Counted from the stretch's first letter, positions 1-8,573 are shown. The stretch is 11,718 nt of DNA from Candidatus Poribacteria bacterium (GCA_027625215.1 JAQBWJ010000019.1:1-11718); one strand, 5' to 3'. Made by a program: numbers and translations. Notes: generated by a model from the letters alone, not told the origin.

Positions 1-702
1 GCGCCGGGCATCGTCAACGTCGTCGTGGAGGTCGCCAAAGGCAGCCGCAAGCGGTATCGCTATCACCGCAAACGCCGCGCCTTCGTCGTGGACTACCGAC
101 TTATGGTGCCCAGCCCAACCGAATACGGTTGGATCCCTGAAACGTGGACGGCGGGCGGCAAACGGCTGAACGCGCTTGTGCTCGTCCGCAAGCCGACGTG
201 GGCGGGCAACGCCTGCGAAATCCGACCCATCGGCGCGGTGAAGCGGCGCGACGGCGACCATCAGATCATCGGCGTCGTGCTCGGCGAACCGAAGTTCGAT
301 GACATCCGCGACATCGGCGACCTCGACAAGACGACGATCAAGCGCATCGTTCAGTTCTTCGAGCCGTTTTTTCCGCTGGAAGGCTGGATGAACCGCGAGG
401 ACACCTTGGCGTTCCTCAAGGAGTCGCGCAACCTGTACCGCGAACGCGCCGCCCGTCAGGAGCCGATGCACGACCGCGAAGAGGACGATCACGACGAACG
501 CGACTTCCCGCAAGAGTTCGAGTCGGACGAAGAGGACGACGAAGAGGACGCTCACCACGACGACGCGCCGGAACCGCCTCAAAATCCGGTGGAAACGTCG
601 GTGGTGACGGTGGAATCGACGCCCTCCGAAGCCGCTCGACCATCGCCGGAAACGTCGGAGGGAACACCTCAAGATGACGACGCACACGATCCCGACCGTT
701 GA
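1..702 (+). CDS. Degenerate type I inorganic pyrophosphatase homologue with acidic tail (5' partial)
   Basis: The reading frame is open from base 1, so the true start lies upstream; 233 codons are visible. Residues 4-129 align along their length with soluble family I pyrophosphatases: VVVEVAKGS near the start, EYGWIP at 41-46, LNALVLV at 56-62, RPIGAVKR at 75-82, IIGVV at 89-93, DIRDIGDL at 101-108 and FFE at 119-121. The active site is not conserved. By E. coli numbering, K29 is R, E31 is R, R43 is Y, the metal-binding D65, D67 and D70 are G, K and N, K104 is Q, and Y141/K142 are F/F. E20, Y55 and D97 appear kept. Residues 16-26 are strongly basic and residues about 150-233 are mostly Asp/Glu with Pro/Ser/Thr, a tail classical pyrophosphatases of about 175 residues lack. 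The gene overlaps mtnA by 29 bp. Homology is clear; loss of PPi hydrolysis is inferred, and the true role is unknown. Confidence 0.85.
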   Translation, partial: APGIVNVVVEVAKGSRKRYRYHRKRRAFVVDYRLMVPSPTEYGWIPETWTAGGKRLNALVLVRKPTWAGNACEIRPIGAVKRRDGDHQIIGVVLGEPKFDDIRDIGDLDKTTIKRIVQFFEPFFPLEGWMNREDTLAFLKESRNLYRERAARQEPMHDREEDDHDERDFPQEFESDEEDDEEDAHHDDAPEPPQNPVETSVVTVESTPSEAARPSPETSEGTPQDDDAHDPDR

Positions 703-1720
703 CACCGTCGCGTGGCGAGACGACGCCGTGCGGCTCATCGACCAGACCCTTCTCCCCACCGAGTTCACCTACATTGACTGCCGCACCGTCGAACAGGTGT
801 GGGAGGCGATCAAGTCGTTGCGGGTGAGAGGCGCGCCCGCTATCGGTGTCGCGGCGGCGTACGGTGTCGTTCGCGCCGTATGGAACAACAACGCGGCGAC
901 GAGCGACGCGCTCATCAAGTCGCTCGAAAAGGCGGCGGACTATCTCGCCACCTCGCGCCCAACGGCGGTGAACCTCTTTTGGGCGTTGGACCGGATGCGC
1001 CGCGTCGCCCGCGAACACGTCGCGCTCGCGCCGGACGCGCTCAAACTGCGGCTGTTGGACGAAGCGGTGGAAATCCACGAGGAAGACGACCGCCTTTGCC
1101 ACGCCATCGGCGAACACGGCGCGACGTTGATCCAAGACGGCGACGGCGTGCTGACCCACTGCAACGCGGGCGGCTTGGCGACAAGCGGCTACGGCACCGC
1201 GCTCGCCGTGATGTTCACCGCGCACGCGCAGGGCAAACGCATCCACGTCTATTCCGATGAGACGCGCCCGCTCCTGCAAGGCGCGCGGCTGACGACGTGG
1301 GAACTGATGCGCGCCGGGATCGAGACGACGTTGATCTGCGACAGCGTCGCGGCACAGGTGATGCGCGAGGGGCGGATTCAGCGTGTCGTCACGGGGGCGG
1401 ATCGGATCGCCGCGAACGGAGATTCCGCGAACAAGATCGGGACGTACATGCTGGCGGTGTTGGCGAAGGCGCACGGCATCCCGTTTTACATCGCCGCGCC
1501 GACTTCAACCCTCGATATGTCGCTCGACAACGGCGGGTTGATCCCCATTGAAGAACGCGCCGCCGAGGAGGTGACCGAAGGCTTCGGGCGACGCACCGCG
1601 CCGGAGGGCGTGAACGTCTACGCCCCCGCCTTCGACGTGACCCCCGCCGAGCTCATCACGGCGATCATCACCGAGAAGGGCGTCCATCGTCCGCCGTACC
1701 GCAAGAGTTTCCTGGCGTAA
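674..1720 (+). CDS. mtnA: S-methyl-5-thioribose-1-phosphate isomerase
   Basis: MtnA converts methylthioribose-1-phosphate (aldose) to methylthioribulose-1-phosphate (ketose) in the methionine salvage pathway; it belongs to the eIF-2B alpha/beta/delta-like fold and is cytoplasmic. The 348 residues match the usual family length. Visible signatures are RGAPAIGVAAAYG, NLFWALDRM, LTHCNAGGLAT with the catalytic Cys at residue 163, VYSDETRPLLQGARLT, GADRIAANGDSANKIGT with the catalytic Asp at 243, and the C-terminal HRPPY. The ATG at 674 fits the family's N-terminus (WRDDAVRLIDQT) and has GGAGGG at 657-662, 11 bases upstream. It starts inside the preceding pyrophosphatase-like gene, so the two are probably cotranscribed and may be translationally coupled. 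No other salvage gene is in the window. The main alternative, ribose-1,5-bisphosphate isomerase, is less likely given the length and motifs. Confidence 0.95.
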   Translation: MTTHTIPTVDTVAWRDDAVRLIDQTLLPTEFTYIDCRTVEQVWEAIKSLRVRGAPAIGVAAAYGVVRAVWNNNAATSDALIKSLEKAADYLATSRPTAVNLFWALDRMRRVAREHVALAPDALKLRLLDEAVEIHEEDDRLCHAIGEHGATLIQDGDGVLTHCNAGGLATSGYGTALAVMFTAHAQGKRIHVYSDETRPLLQGARLTTWELMRAGIETTLICDSVAAQVMREGRIQRVVTGADRIAANGDSANKIGTYMLAVLAKAHGIPFYIAAPTSTLDMSLDNGGLIPIEERAAEEVTEGFGRRTAPEGVNVYAPAFDVTPAELITAIITEKGVHRPPYRKSFLA

Positions 1721-1728
1721 CGTTGGAA

Positions 1729-1751
1729 GGGAGAGGGGTTAGGGGTGAGGG
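1729..1751. repeat. Short G-rich intergenic repeat after mtnA
   Basis: A 23-base purine-rich tract of the pattern GGGAGAGGGGTT-AGGGGTGAGGG begins 9 bases after the mtnA stop. It resembles a low-complexity motif seen in intergenic regions of many uncultured-bacterium genomes (recalled, not searched). A small inverted repeat, TCCGAC-AAC-GTCGGA, follows at 1763-1777 with no T-run, so it is not a convincing intrinsic terminator. Confidence 0.5.
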
Positions 1752-1861
1752 TGGTCAGACCGTCCGACAACGTCGGAAACCTCACAATAGCGTCGCGCAA
1801 CCATGCGCGTTATGATGATGTCCGGCGAATAGCACACCCAAGACCGCGCAAACTGCTTTTA

Positions 1862-1867
1862 AGGGAG
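1862..1867 (+). promoter_or_regulatory. Ribosome binding site of the exported BFN gene
   Basis: AGGGAG lies 8 bases before the ATG at 1876 and fixes that start. A possible -10 element TATGAT is at 1811-1816, but no good -35 box stands 16-18 bases upstream of it, so the promoter is not called. Confidence 0.6.
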
Positions 1868-1875
1868 CGTTTCAC

Positions 1876-2472
1876 ATGACGTCCGATCACCGACGTTCCA
1901 ACGAACTGAACCGCCGTGATTTCGTCCGCGCCGCCGCGTTGGGAGTGGCGGGCGTCGGGCTCGCAGGCGTGTCGGCGACACCCGCCGTCGCCGCGCGACT
2001 CGGACACGACGCGCAAGCGGCGGTTGAAGTCGTCCCGCACTTCGTCCACGTCGAGGTGGCGGACGTGATCGAGTCGCGTCACGGCGACTACGGCGTCGTC
2101 TTGTTGAAGGACGAATCGAAGCGTTACCTGCCCATCTGGATCGGCAAGTTCGAGGCGCAGAGCATCCGCAGCGGGATGCGGGGACTGTCCTCGCCGCGAC
2201 CGATGACGTACGACTTTGTGCGGAACGTCGTCGAGGCGACGGGCGCGACGGCGAAGCGCATCCAGATCACCCAACTGCGCGACATGACCTACTACGCCCA
2301 ACTCATCCTCGAAACGAACGGCAAACAGACGACGCTCGACACGCGACCCAGCGACGCGACCGCCCTCGCCGTGCGGATGAGAACGCCGATCTACGTCTCC
2401 GACGCGCTGATGGCGAAGGCGTCCGTCTCCGAGAGCGAAGTCGATTCGCTGGAACCGAGCCACTTGGCGTAG
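1876..2472 (+). CDS. Tat-exported bifunctional nuclease (DUF151/BFN) domain protein
   Basis: The 198-residue protein has two parts. Residues 1-40 form a twin-arginine signal: NRRDFVRAA with the Arg pair at 13-14, a hydrophobic Ala/Gly/Val stretch at about 19-34, and an A-V-A cleavage site near 37-40. Residues about 55-182 are a BFN/DUF151 domain: YLPIWIGKFEA at 84-94, RPMTYD at 108-113, LRDMTYYAQL at 134-143, DTRPSDATALA at 155-165 and PIYVSDALM at 171-179. The founding plant member of the family was reported to have RNase and DNase activity; bacterial members are mostly uncharacterised and usually cytoplasmic. Export as a folded protein by Tat, with a periplasmic or cell-surface role, is inferred from the signal. 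The gene has its own ribosome site and stands 155 bp after mtnA. Domain and signal peptide are clear; the biological role is unknown. Confidence 0.9.
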   Translation: MTSDHRRSNELNRRDFVRAAALGVAGVGLAGVSATPAVAARLGHDAQAAVEVVPHFVHVEVADVIESRHGDYGVVLLKDESKRYLPIWIGKFEAQSIRSGMRGLSSPRPMTYDFVRNVVEATGATAKRIQITQLRDMTYYAQLILETNGKQTTLDTRPSDATALAVRMRTPIYVSDALMAKASVSESEVDSLEPSHLA

Positions 2473-2911
2473 GGTGGAATCTTGGTGCGCTCGCGCGGGT
2501 TGCTTCCACACAAACGTGACTTGAAGCGTGTCCGAGAAATCTCGTAAACGTCCTATCCGTGCAGAAGAACCTCTCGCCTCCACCGTCGCCGATGTGGAAC
2601 TTCGGGGAGAGATTGTCACGTCGCTTCGCTCGTCACGATGCCAGGTGGTGACGTTGGTAGCGCGATGAACACGCAGCAATGAATGCGGTCTTGTTCTGAG
2701 ACACCGTTTCAGGTAGACGGTCGAACTTCCCCTCGCCGGATACGAAGCGCGCTCGCCTGTCGACCACACGACGCTCCCCAACATTTTCCAAGATACCATC
2801 ATCTGACGTGAAGATTTTTGCGATCAAAGTTGACGCCCTCCCCGCCTCAAATGCCGTCAAAAGGTGATGAATCTCCCTTTCAACCCCCCTTCAAAAACCT
2901 GATTTTTCTGT
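2473..2911. other. Intergenic region without a recognisable gene
   Basis: I find no convincing gene here. The stretch holds a degenerate palindromic repeat (2564-2641), a weak inverted repeat GTGGAA/TTCCAC just after the preceding stop, and an AT-rich segment (about 2860-2911) leading into the nrdR promoter. A 75-codon frame on the - strand (2860 to 2633, TTG start) matches no family I recognise, and its codon use is not clearly coding. Confidence 0.5.
2564..2641. repeat. Degenerate copy of the palindromic repeat family
   Basis: The 15 bases GAAGAACCTCTCGCC at 2564-2578 are identical to 8592-8606 in the repeat at 8574-8690. They are followed by the imperfect complement GGGGAGAGATT and then CGCTTCGCTCGTCACGATG, a worn version of the family's outer arm. 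The outer terminal repeat is not intact on the left. This looks like a third, decayed member of the family seen near 8401-8690. Confidence 0.55.
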
Positions 2912-2940
2912 TTGACAGAATCACGCGCTAGTACTATGCT
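2912..2940 (+). promoter_or_regulatory. Sigma-70-type promoter of nrdR
   Basis: A perfect -35 box TTGACA (2912-2917) is followed by a 17-base spacer and a -10 box TATGCT (2935-2940). The upstream bases are AT-rich. The expected transcription start is near 2947, giving a leader of about 57 bases before the nrdR ATG. This is the best promoter match in the window. Confidence 0.7.
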
Positions 2941-2973
2941 ATGCGTAGTGGTTGCGTAGGGGAATCATCGCCT

Positions 2974-2989
2974 GCACCAAATATAGTGT
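2974..2989. promoter_or_regulatory. Candidate NrdR box in the nrdR leader
   Basis: The 16 bases GCACCAAATATAGTGT match the known NrdR operator consensus (acacTATATAtagtgt) at 13 of 16 positions, including the whole right half TATAGTGT. The site lies about 27 bases after the predicted transcription start and 14 bases before the nrdR ATG. Repression from there would be by roadblock or leader occlusion. NrdR sites usually come in pairs on the same helix face; I see no good second box at 31-32 bases, which lowers confidence. If real, it implies that NrdR represses its own gene. Confidence 0.5.
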
Positions 2990-3003
2990 GGCTACGTTTT
3001 TAT

Positions 3004-3456
3004 ATGAACTGTCCGTACTGTCAACATCCCGACACGCGCGTCACGGAATCCCGCGAGGCGCAGAACGGCGCGGTCATCCGCCGCCGACGGGAGTGTATGA
3101 AGTGCGACCAGCGATTCACCACCTACGAACAACCCGCGATTCTCGACATGGTCGTCGTCAAAAAAGACGGCGCTCGACAGTCGTTTGACCGACAGAAACT
3201 CCGGCAGGGGATTCAGGTCGCCTGTTGGAAGCGTCCCGTCGGCGCGGAACAGATCGACGCGCTTGTCGCCAAAGTGGAGCAAGCGTTGATCTCGCGCCCA
3301 ACGAGGGAAGTGGCGAGCGCGTTCATCGGCGAAATGGTGATGAACGGCTTGAAGGAGCTCGACGGCGTGGCGTACATCCGCTTCGCATCGGTCTACCGAG
3401 CCTTCCACGACGCGGACGAGTTCGAGCAAGCCGTCAAGCAATACCACGGGTCATAG
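3004..3456 (+). CDS. nrdR: Transcriptional repressor of ribonucleotide reductase genes
   Basis: NrdR is a zinc-ribbon/ATP-cone repressor that senses ATP/dATP and shuts down ribonucleotide reductase promoters. The 150-residue length is typical. The N-terminus MNCPYC...CMKC has zinc ligands Cys3, Cys6, Cys31 and Cys34; RRRREC and RFTTYE follow the family pattern, and an ATP-cone covers about residues 47-137 (VVKKDG, FDRQKL, GVAYIRFASVYRAF). The frame is open upstream to an ATG at 2941, but the family always begins with M-x-C-P-x-C, and the predicted promoter would start transcription after 2941, so the ATG at 3004 is chosen. No strong Shine-Dalgarno site precedes it. It lies upstream of nrdJ on the same strand, its expected target. 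A hairpin overlaps its stop codon. Confidence 0.96.
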   Translation: MNCPYCQHPDTRVTESREAQNGAVIRRRRECMKCDQRFTTYEQPAILDMVVVKKDGARQSFDRQKLRQGIQVACWKRPVGAEQIDALVAKVEQALISRPTREVASAFIGEMVMNGLKELDGVAYIRFASVYRAFHDADEFEQAVKQYHGS

Positions 3457-3468
3457 ACCCGCGATGGT
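3443..3468 (+). terminator. Hairpin over the nrdR stop codon
   Basis: CGGGTC (3447-3452) and GACCCG (3456-3461) form a perfect six-pair stem with an ATA loop, flanked by ACCA (3443-3446) and TGGT (3465-3468), which can extend it after a bulge. The stop codon overlaps the loop and right arm. No T-run follows, so this is a possible weak terminator or mRNA-end stabiliser rather than a classical intrinsic terminator. Confidence 0.3.
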
Positions 3469-3563
3469 GTGATCGACTGGCGTCGGCATCGGTGACGACG
3501 AAGCGATTTCAGGTCGCGTCGCGCGCCGCATTCTGTACCTTTTTGCGGACAGAAGGTCGATCC

Positions 3564-3594
3564 CCGAACGGAGATTTAGGGGTACTCCGTTCGG
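3564..3594. repeat. Perfect 10-bp inverted repeat in the nrdR-nrdJ gap
   Basis: CCGAACGGAG (3564-3573) and CTCCGTTCGG (3585-3594) are exact reverse complements around an 11-base loop. No T-run follows. It could be a protein operator, an RNA hairpin, or part of a leader structure. Confidence 0.6.
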
Positions 3595-3918
3595 TGGACA
3601 ACAACATGTTGCGGAATCATTCCTCTGTCAAAGAGCTCGAAAGAGGATGAAACACCCTTCGCTTCCCGACGTATCTGATAACGTATGCGTTCAGGAAAGC
3701 ACCTAAACAGGAAACCCAGAGCGCGTGGTTGGACACCTTCGTATGAACTGCCTTTTATTACCGCTTGGCGAACGCGCCTCCGTCGACCCTTCGGCTGTGT
3801 CGGGTCCGATGTTGGCGTGGGCTGTGTTGCGGGAACGAAGAGGCGGGGACGACGAAACGACACGAAGTCTCCCAAAAAAACCCTCTTACAGGCTGTGTCG
3901 GGGGGCAAAGAGGGAGAG

Positions 3919-3961
3919 TTCAAATAGTTCGTCCTGAACCTATATACGTCTCTTACAGGAG
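3919..3961 (+). promoter_or_regulatory. Weak candidate promoter and ribosome site of nrdJ
   Basis: TTCAAA (3919-3924), a 16-base spacer and TATATA (3941-3946) make a mediocre sigma-70 match. AGGAG (3957-3961), 9 bases before the ATG at 3971, is a clear Shine-Dalgarno site. The ribosome site is well supported; the promoter is uncertain and transcription may start further upstream. Confidence 0.35.
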
Positions 3962-3970
3962 TGTTCTATA

Positions 3971-7111
<3,141 letters not shown>

Positions 7112-7231
7112 TCACTCGGGATGTGGGAGATTCCGGTCGGGGTCGCTATCCGGCAGGACATCGCAACGGTTAAACATCGTGCAAAAGCGCGGTACGCGGT
7201 AGCGGGCGAGATCGCGCAGTTTGGTTGACAT
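7112..7231 (-). CDS. Possible 39-residue small protein convergent with nrdJ
   Basis: On the - strand an ATG at 7231 opens a 39-codon frame (MSTKLRDLARYRVPRFCTMF, continuing NRCDVLPDSDPDRNLPHPE) ending in TGA at 7112-7114, directly against the nrdJ stop. GGAGG (complement of 7238-7242) sits 6 bases before the ATG, an ideal Shine-Dalgarno. About 70% of third codon positions are G or C, like the neighbours. The peptide is rich in Arg and Pro, has two Cys, and has no membrane segment. The GGAGG lies in the stem of the hairpin at 7233-7277, so translation could be masked by structure. I do not recognise the family. It may be a chance frame, as it is short and no homologue can be checked here. Confidence 0.35.
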   Translation of the reverse strand: MSTKLRDLARYRVPRFCTMFNRCDVLPDSDPDRNLPHPE

Positions 7232-7232
7232 T

Positions 7233-7277
7233 GGAAGCCTCCGCACTCATCTTGTTTAGGTGGGCGCGGAGGCTTTC
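7233..7277. terminator. Strong hairpin between nrdJ and the AlbA_2 gene
   Basis: AAGCCTCCGC (7235-7244) and GCGGAGGCTT (7266-7275) form a perfect 10-pair stem, extendable by two pairs including one G-U, with a 21-base loop. It may end nrdJ transcription, though no T-run follows. On the - strand it would hide the Shine-Dalgarno of the possible small gene next to it. Confidence 0.4.
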
Positions 7278-7307
7278 ATACAGGATTCGATCTAGTAGGT
7301 ATTCAAG

Positions 7308-8278
7308 ATGGCTGAAAATGCAAAAGCATTGTTCGATCAGATCAAGAAACAGGGATCAAAGCGGATCCAAGCGATCATTGACGAAAACGACTTGGAACAT
7401 TGGATGATCGACTATAAGGAAAAATCCAAAGGACACGGAGAGGGGGAGACGAGGAAGATTGACGCGGAACCGTGGACTTTGGCGGCGGACGATAAGAAGA
7501 ACTATTCAAAAGCCTTATCGGGATTCGCCAATGGGGGTGGTGGAATTATCCTTTGGGAATCGGGACGCGAAAGGCGACAAATGGGGAAGAATATCTCACG
7601 TCTGAACCGATCAAATCCGTGCGTAGATTTGTAGAGACGCTAAATGACCATCTACCAAATGCCGTCGACAGAATCCCTGACGGAACGCAAAATGACTTTA
7701 TCCTTGCCTCGAAAAGCGATCCCGACAAAAGAGGATACGCGGTTACACTCGTCCCTCAAAGCGACAGCATTCATCAAGCAGTTTTTAAGATTGGGAAAGA
7801 AACCACACGACAGTACTACAAGCGTATGAGCGATCAACAACGTCTGCTGCATCAGCATGAAGTTGAGGAGTTATTCGGTCGTCGCCAAAAACCTGACCTA
7901 GACATAGAGCTAGAATGTAAGCGTGGAAGCGAGTTTCTAATACATATCCAGCCAATTATCCACAACCGAGGAAGATGGTTAGCTAAACACGTAGCCGCCA
8001 TGTTGGAAATGGCTGATCATCCATATTCAGTACCAAAATCGTCACATTGGTTAAGGGAGCGGGAAACGTATACCTATTCTTCTACTGGTCGACGTGATTA
8101 CACAGATTTGATGATCCATCCACAAATGCCATTTCGAACTCAGGCGTTGTCAATCCAACGATCGCCCCACATATCGTTTGATAGTCCAATCGAATTATCC
8201 TTTAGGCTCTATTGTGAGGGGACGGCTGAAAAGCATATCAAACATCGCGTCGTACCGAGCGAATTACCAGAAAACTAG
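7308..8278 (+). pseudogene. Frameshifted AlbA_2/Schlafen-type putative DNA-binding protein
   Basis: Two frames together encode one protein of about 323 residues. The first (7308-7556) gives an N-terminal helix region, IDYKEKS at 34-40 and NYSKALSGFANGGGGIILW at about 65-83. The second continues with GIGTRKA from 7556, then RRFVETLNDHLP, YAVTLVPQS, TTRQYYKRMSDQQ, HEVEELFGRRQKPDL and a C-terminal half to 8278. The join ILW-GIG is the usual AlbA_2 motif, and it needs a single extra base in the GGG at 7555-7557. AlbA_2 proteins are often transcriptional regulators or nucleic-acid enzymes in defence or mobile contexts; the exact role here is unknown. Base composition is nearer 45-50% G+C, unlike its neighbours, which suggests transfer. 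A TTG at 7553 could restart translation but would cut the domain. Sequencing error is possible. Confidence 0.82.
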
Positions 8279-8301
8279 AGCATCTCTCGCAAACAAAGTG
8301 T

Positions 8302-8573
8302 GTGAGATTTGCCTACGACCCTGAAGCGGACGCCCTCTACCTCCGCCTGACCGACGACGCGCAAGTCGCCCACACCACCTTCACGGACGACCAAACCCTA
8401 TGTCATTCTGAACGAAGTGAAGAATCCCGGACATCGCGGGTCGTAACCGGGATTCTTCGGCAGTAACCTCAGAATGACACGGTTGGGGAAACGAACTCGG
8501 CTTCGACTTCGCCGCAGACGACCGCTTGATCGGCATCGAAATCCTCGACGACCGCACCCGCGTCCCCTCCTTG
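8302..8573 (+). pseudogene. DUF2283 gene interrupted by a palindromic element
   Basis: A GTG at 8302 starts the typical DUF2283 N-terminus VRFAYDPEADALYLRLTDD and the frame runs to 8400. The C-terminal half, NELGFDFAADDRLIGIEIL and DDRTRVPSL, is encoded from about 8481 in another frame. Removing exactly 80 bases (8401-8480) rejoins the halves as TLGWGNELGF, giving a continuous protein of about 60 residues, normal for this family. The removed piece is the inverted-repeat element at 8401-8479 plus one base. A second element starts at 8574 and probably replaced the original stop codon. DUF2283 proteins are small, of unknown function, and often found near toxin-antitoxin or mobile genes. No good ribosome site precedes the GTG. 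Confidence 0.8.
8401..8479. mobile_element. Palindromic MITE/REP-like element, copy 1
   Basis: The 79-bp unit begins TGTCATTCTGA (8401-8411) and ends with its exact complement TCAGAATGACA (8469-8479). Inside, GAAGAATCCCGG (8419-8430) and CCGGGATTCTTC (8447-8458) form a perfect 12-pair stem. There is no coding capacity, so any movement would need a transposase supplied from elsewhere. Its insertion splits a DUF2283 gene. No clear target-site duplication is visible. Confidence 0.75.

Larger units (their letters stand above)
3457..3970 (+). other. Long structured intergenic/leader region before nrdJ
   Basis: This 514-bp gap has no gene I can support. It contains a perfect 10-bp inverted repeat (3564-3594), a 10-bp palindrome CAACATGTTG (3602-3611), and TCCTCT/AGAGGA arms about 3621-3653. 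The motif GGCTGTGT occurs three times (3793-3804, 3820-3833, 3891-3902). The 10-base direct repeat CTCTTACAGG occurs at 3883-3892 and 3950-3959, and the second copy runs into the nrdJ ribosome site. AAGAGGGAGAG (3908-3918) can pair with either CCCTCTT (3881-3887) or TCTCCC (3868-3873). Such competing arms are what a leader switch would use, but I recognise no known riboswitch class. Confidence 0.45.

Noticed and set aside
416..1474. Long open frame on the - strand opposite mtnA
   Set aside because: It is Arg/Val/Asp-rich with no family motif, and lies opposite a clear mtnA; such frames arise from GC-rich codon bias. The same applies to 1810-2802 and 4601-5866 on the - strand.
2633..2860. 75-codon frame on the - strand in the nrdR upstream gap
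   Set aside because: It has a TTG start without a good ribosome site, no recognisable family, mixed third-position composition, and overlaps a repeat fragment at its end.
2936..2951. Second NrdR box overlapping the nrdR -10 region
   Set aside because: It matches only about 10 of 16 positions and lies 38 bases from the better box, which is not a whole number of helical turns.
2941..3003. Longer NrdR start at the ATG at 2941
   Set aside because: The added 21 residues are not in the family, the region holds the NrdR box, and the predicted transcript starts after this ATG.
3685..3937. Overlapping small frames of 70-80 codons in the nrdJ leader
   Set aside because: Three frames are open at once with Arg/Gly/Ser-rich products and no ribosome sites or family motifs; this is repeat-rich non-coding sequence.
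3937..3952. NrdR box just upstream of nrdJ
   Set aside because: AACCTATATA matches the left half and core only; about 8 of 16 positions overall, no better than expected near a TA-rich -10 box.
3470..3960. Cobalamin riboswitch before nrdJ
   Set aside because: ACAGGAAACCC near 3703 slightly resembles the B12 box, but the conserved core segments and the order of helices are absent.
7551..7559. Programmed -1 ribosomal frameshift in the AlbA_2 gene
   Set aside because: TTTGGGA is present but out of phase with the zero-frame codons CTT TGG GAA, and shifted pairing would be poor; mutation or read error explains it better.
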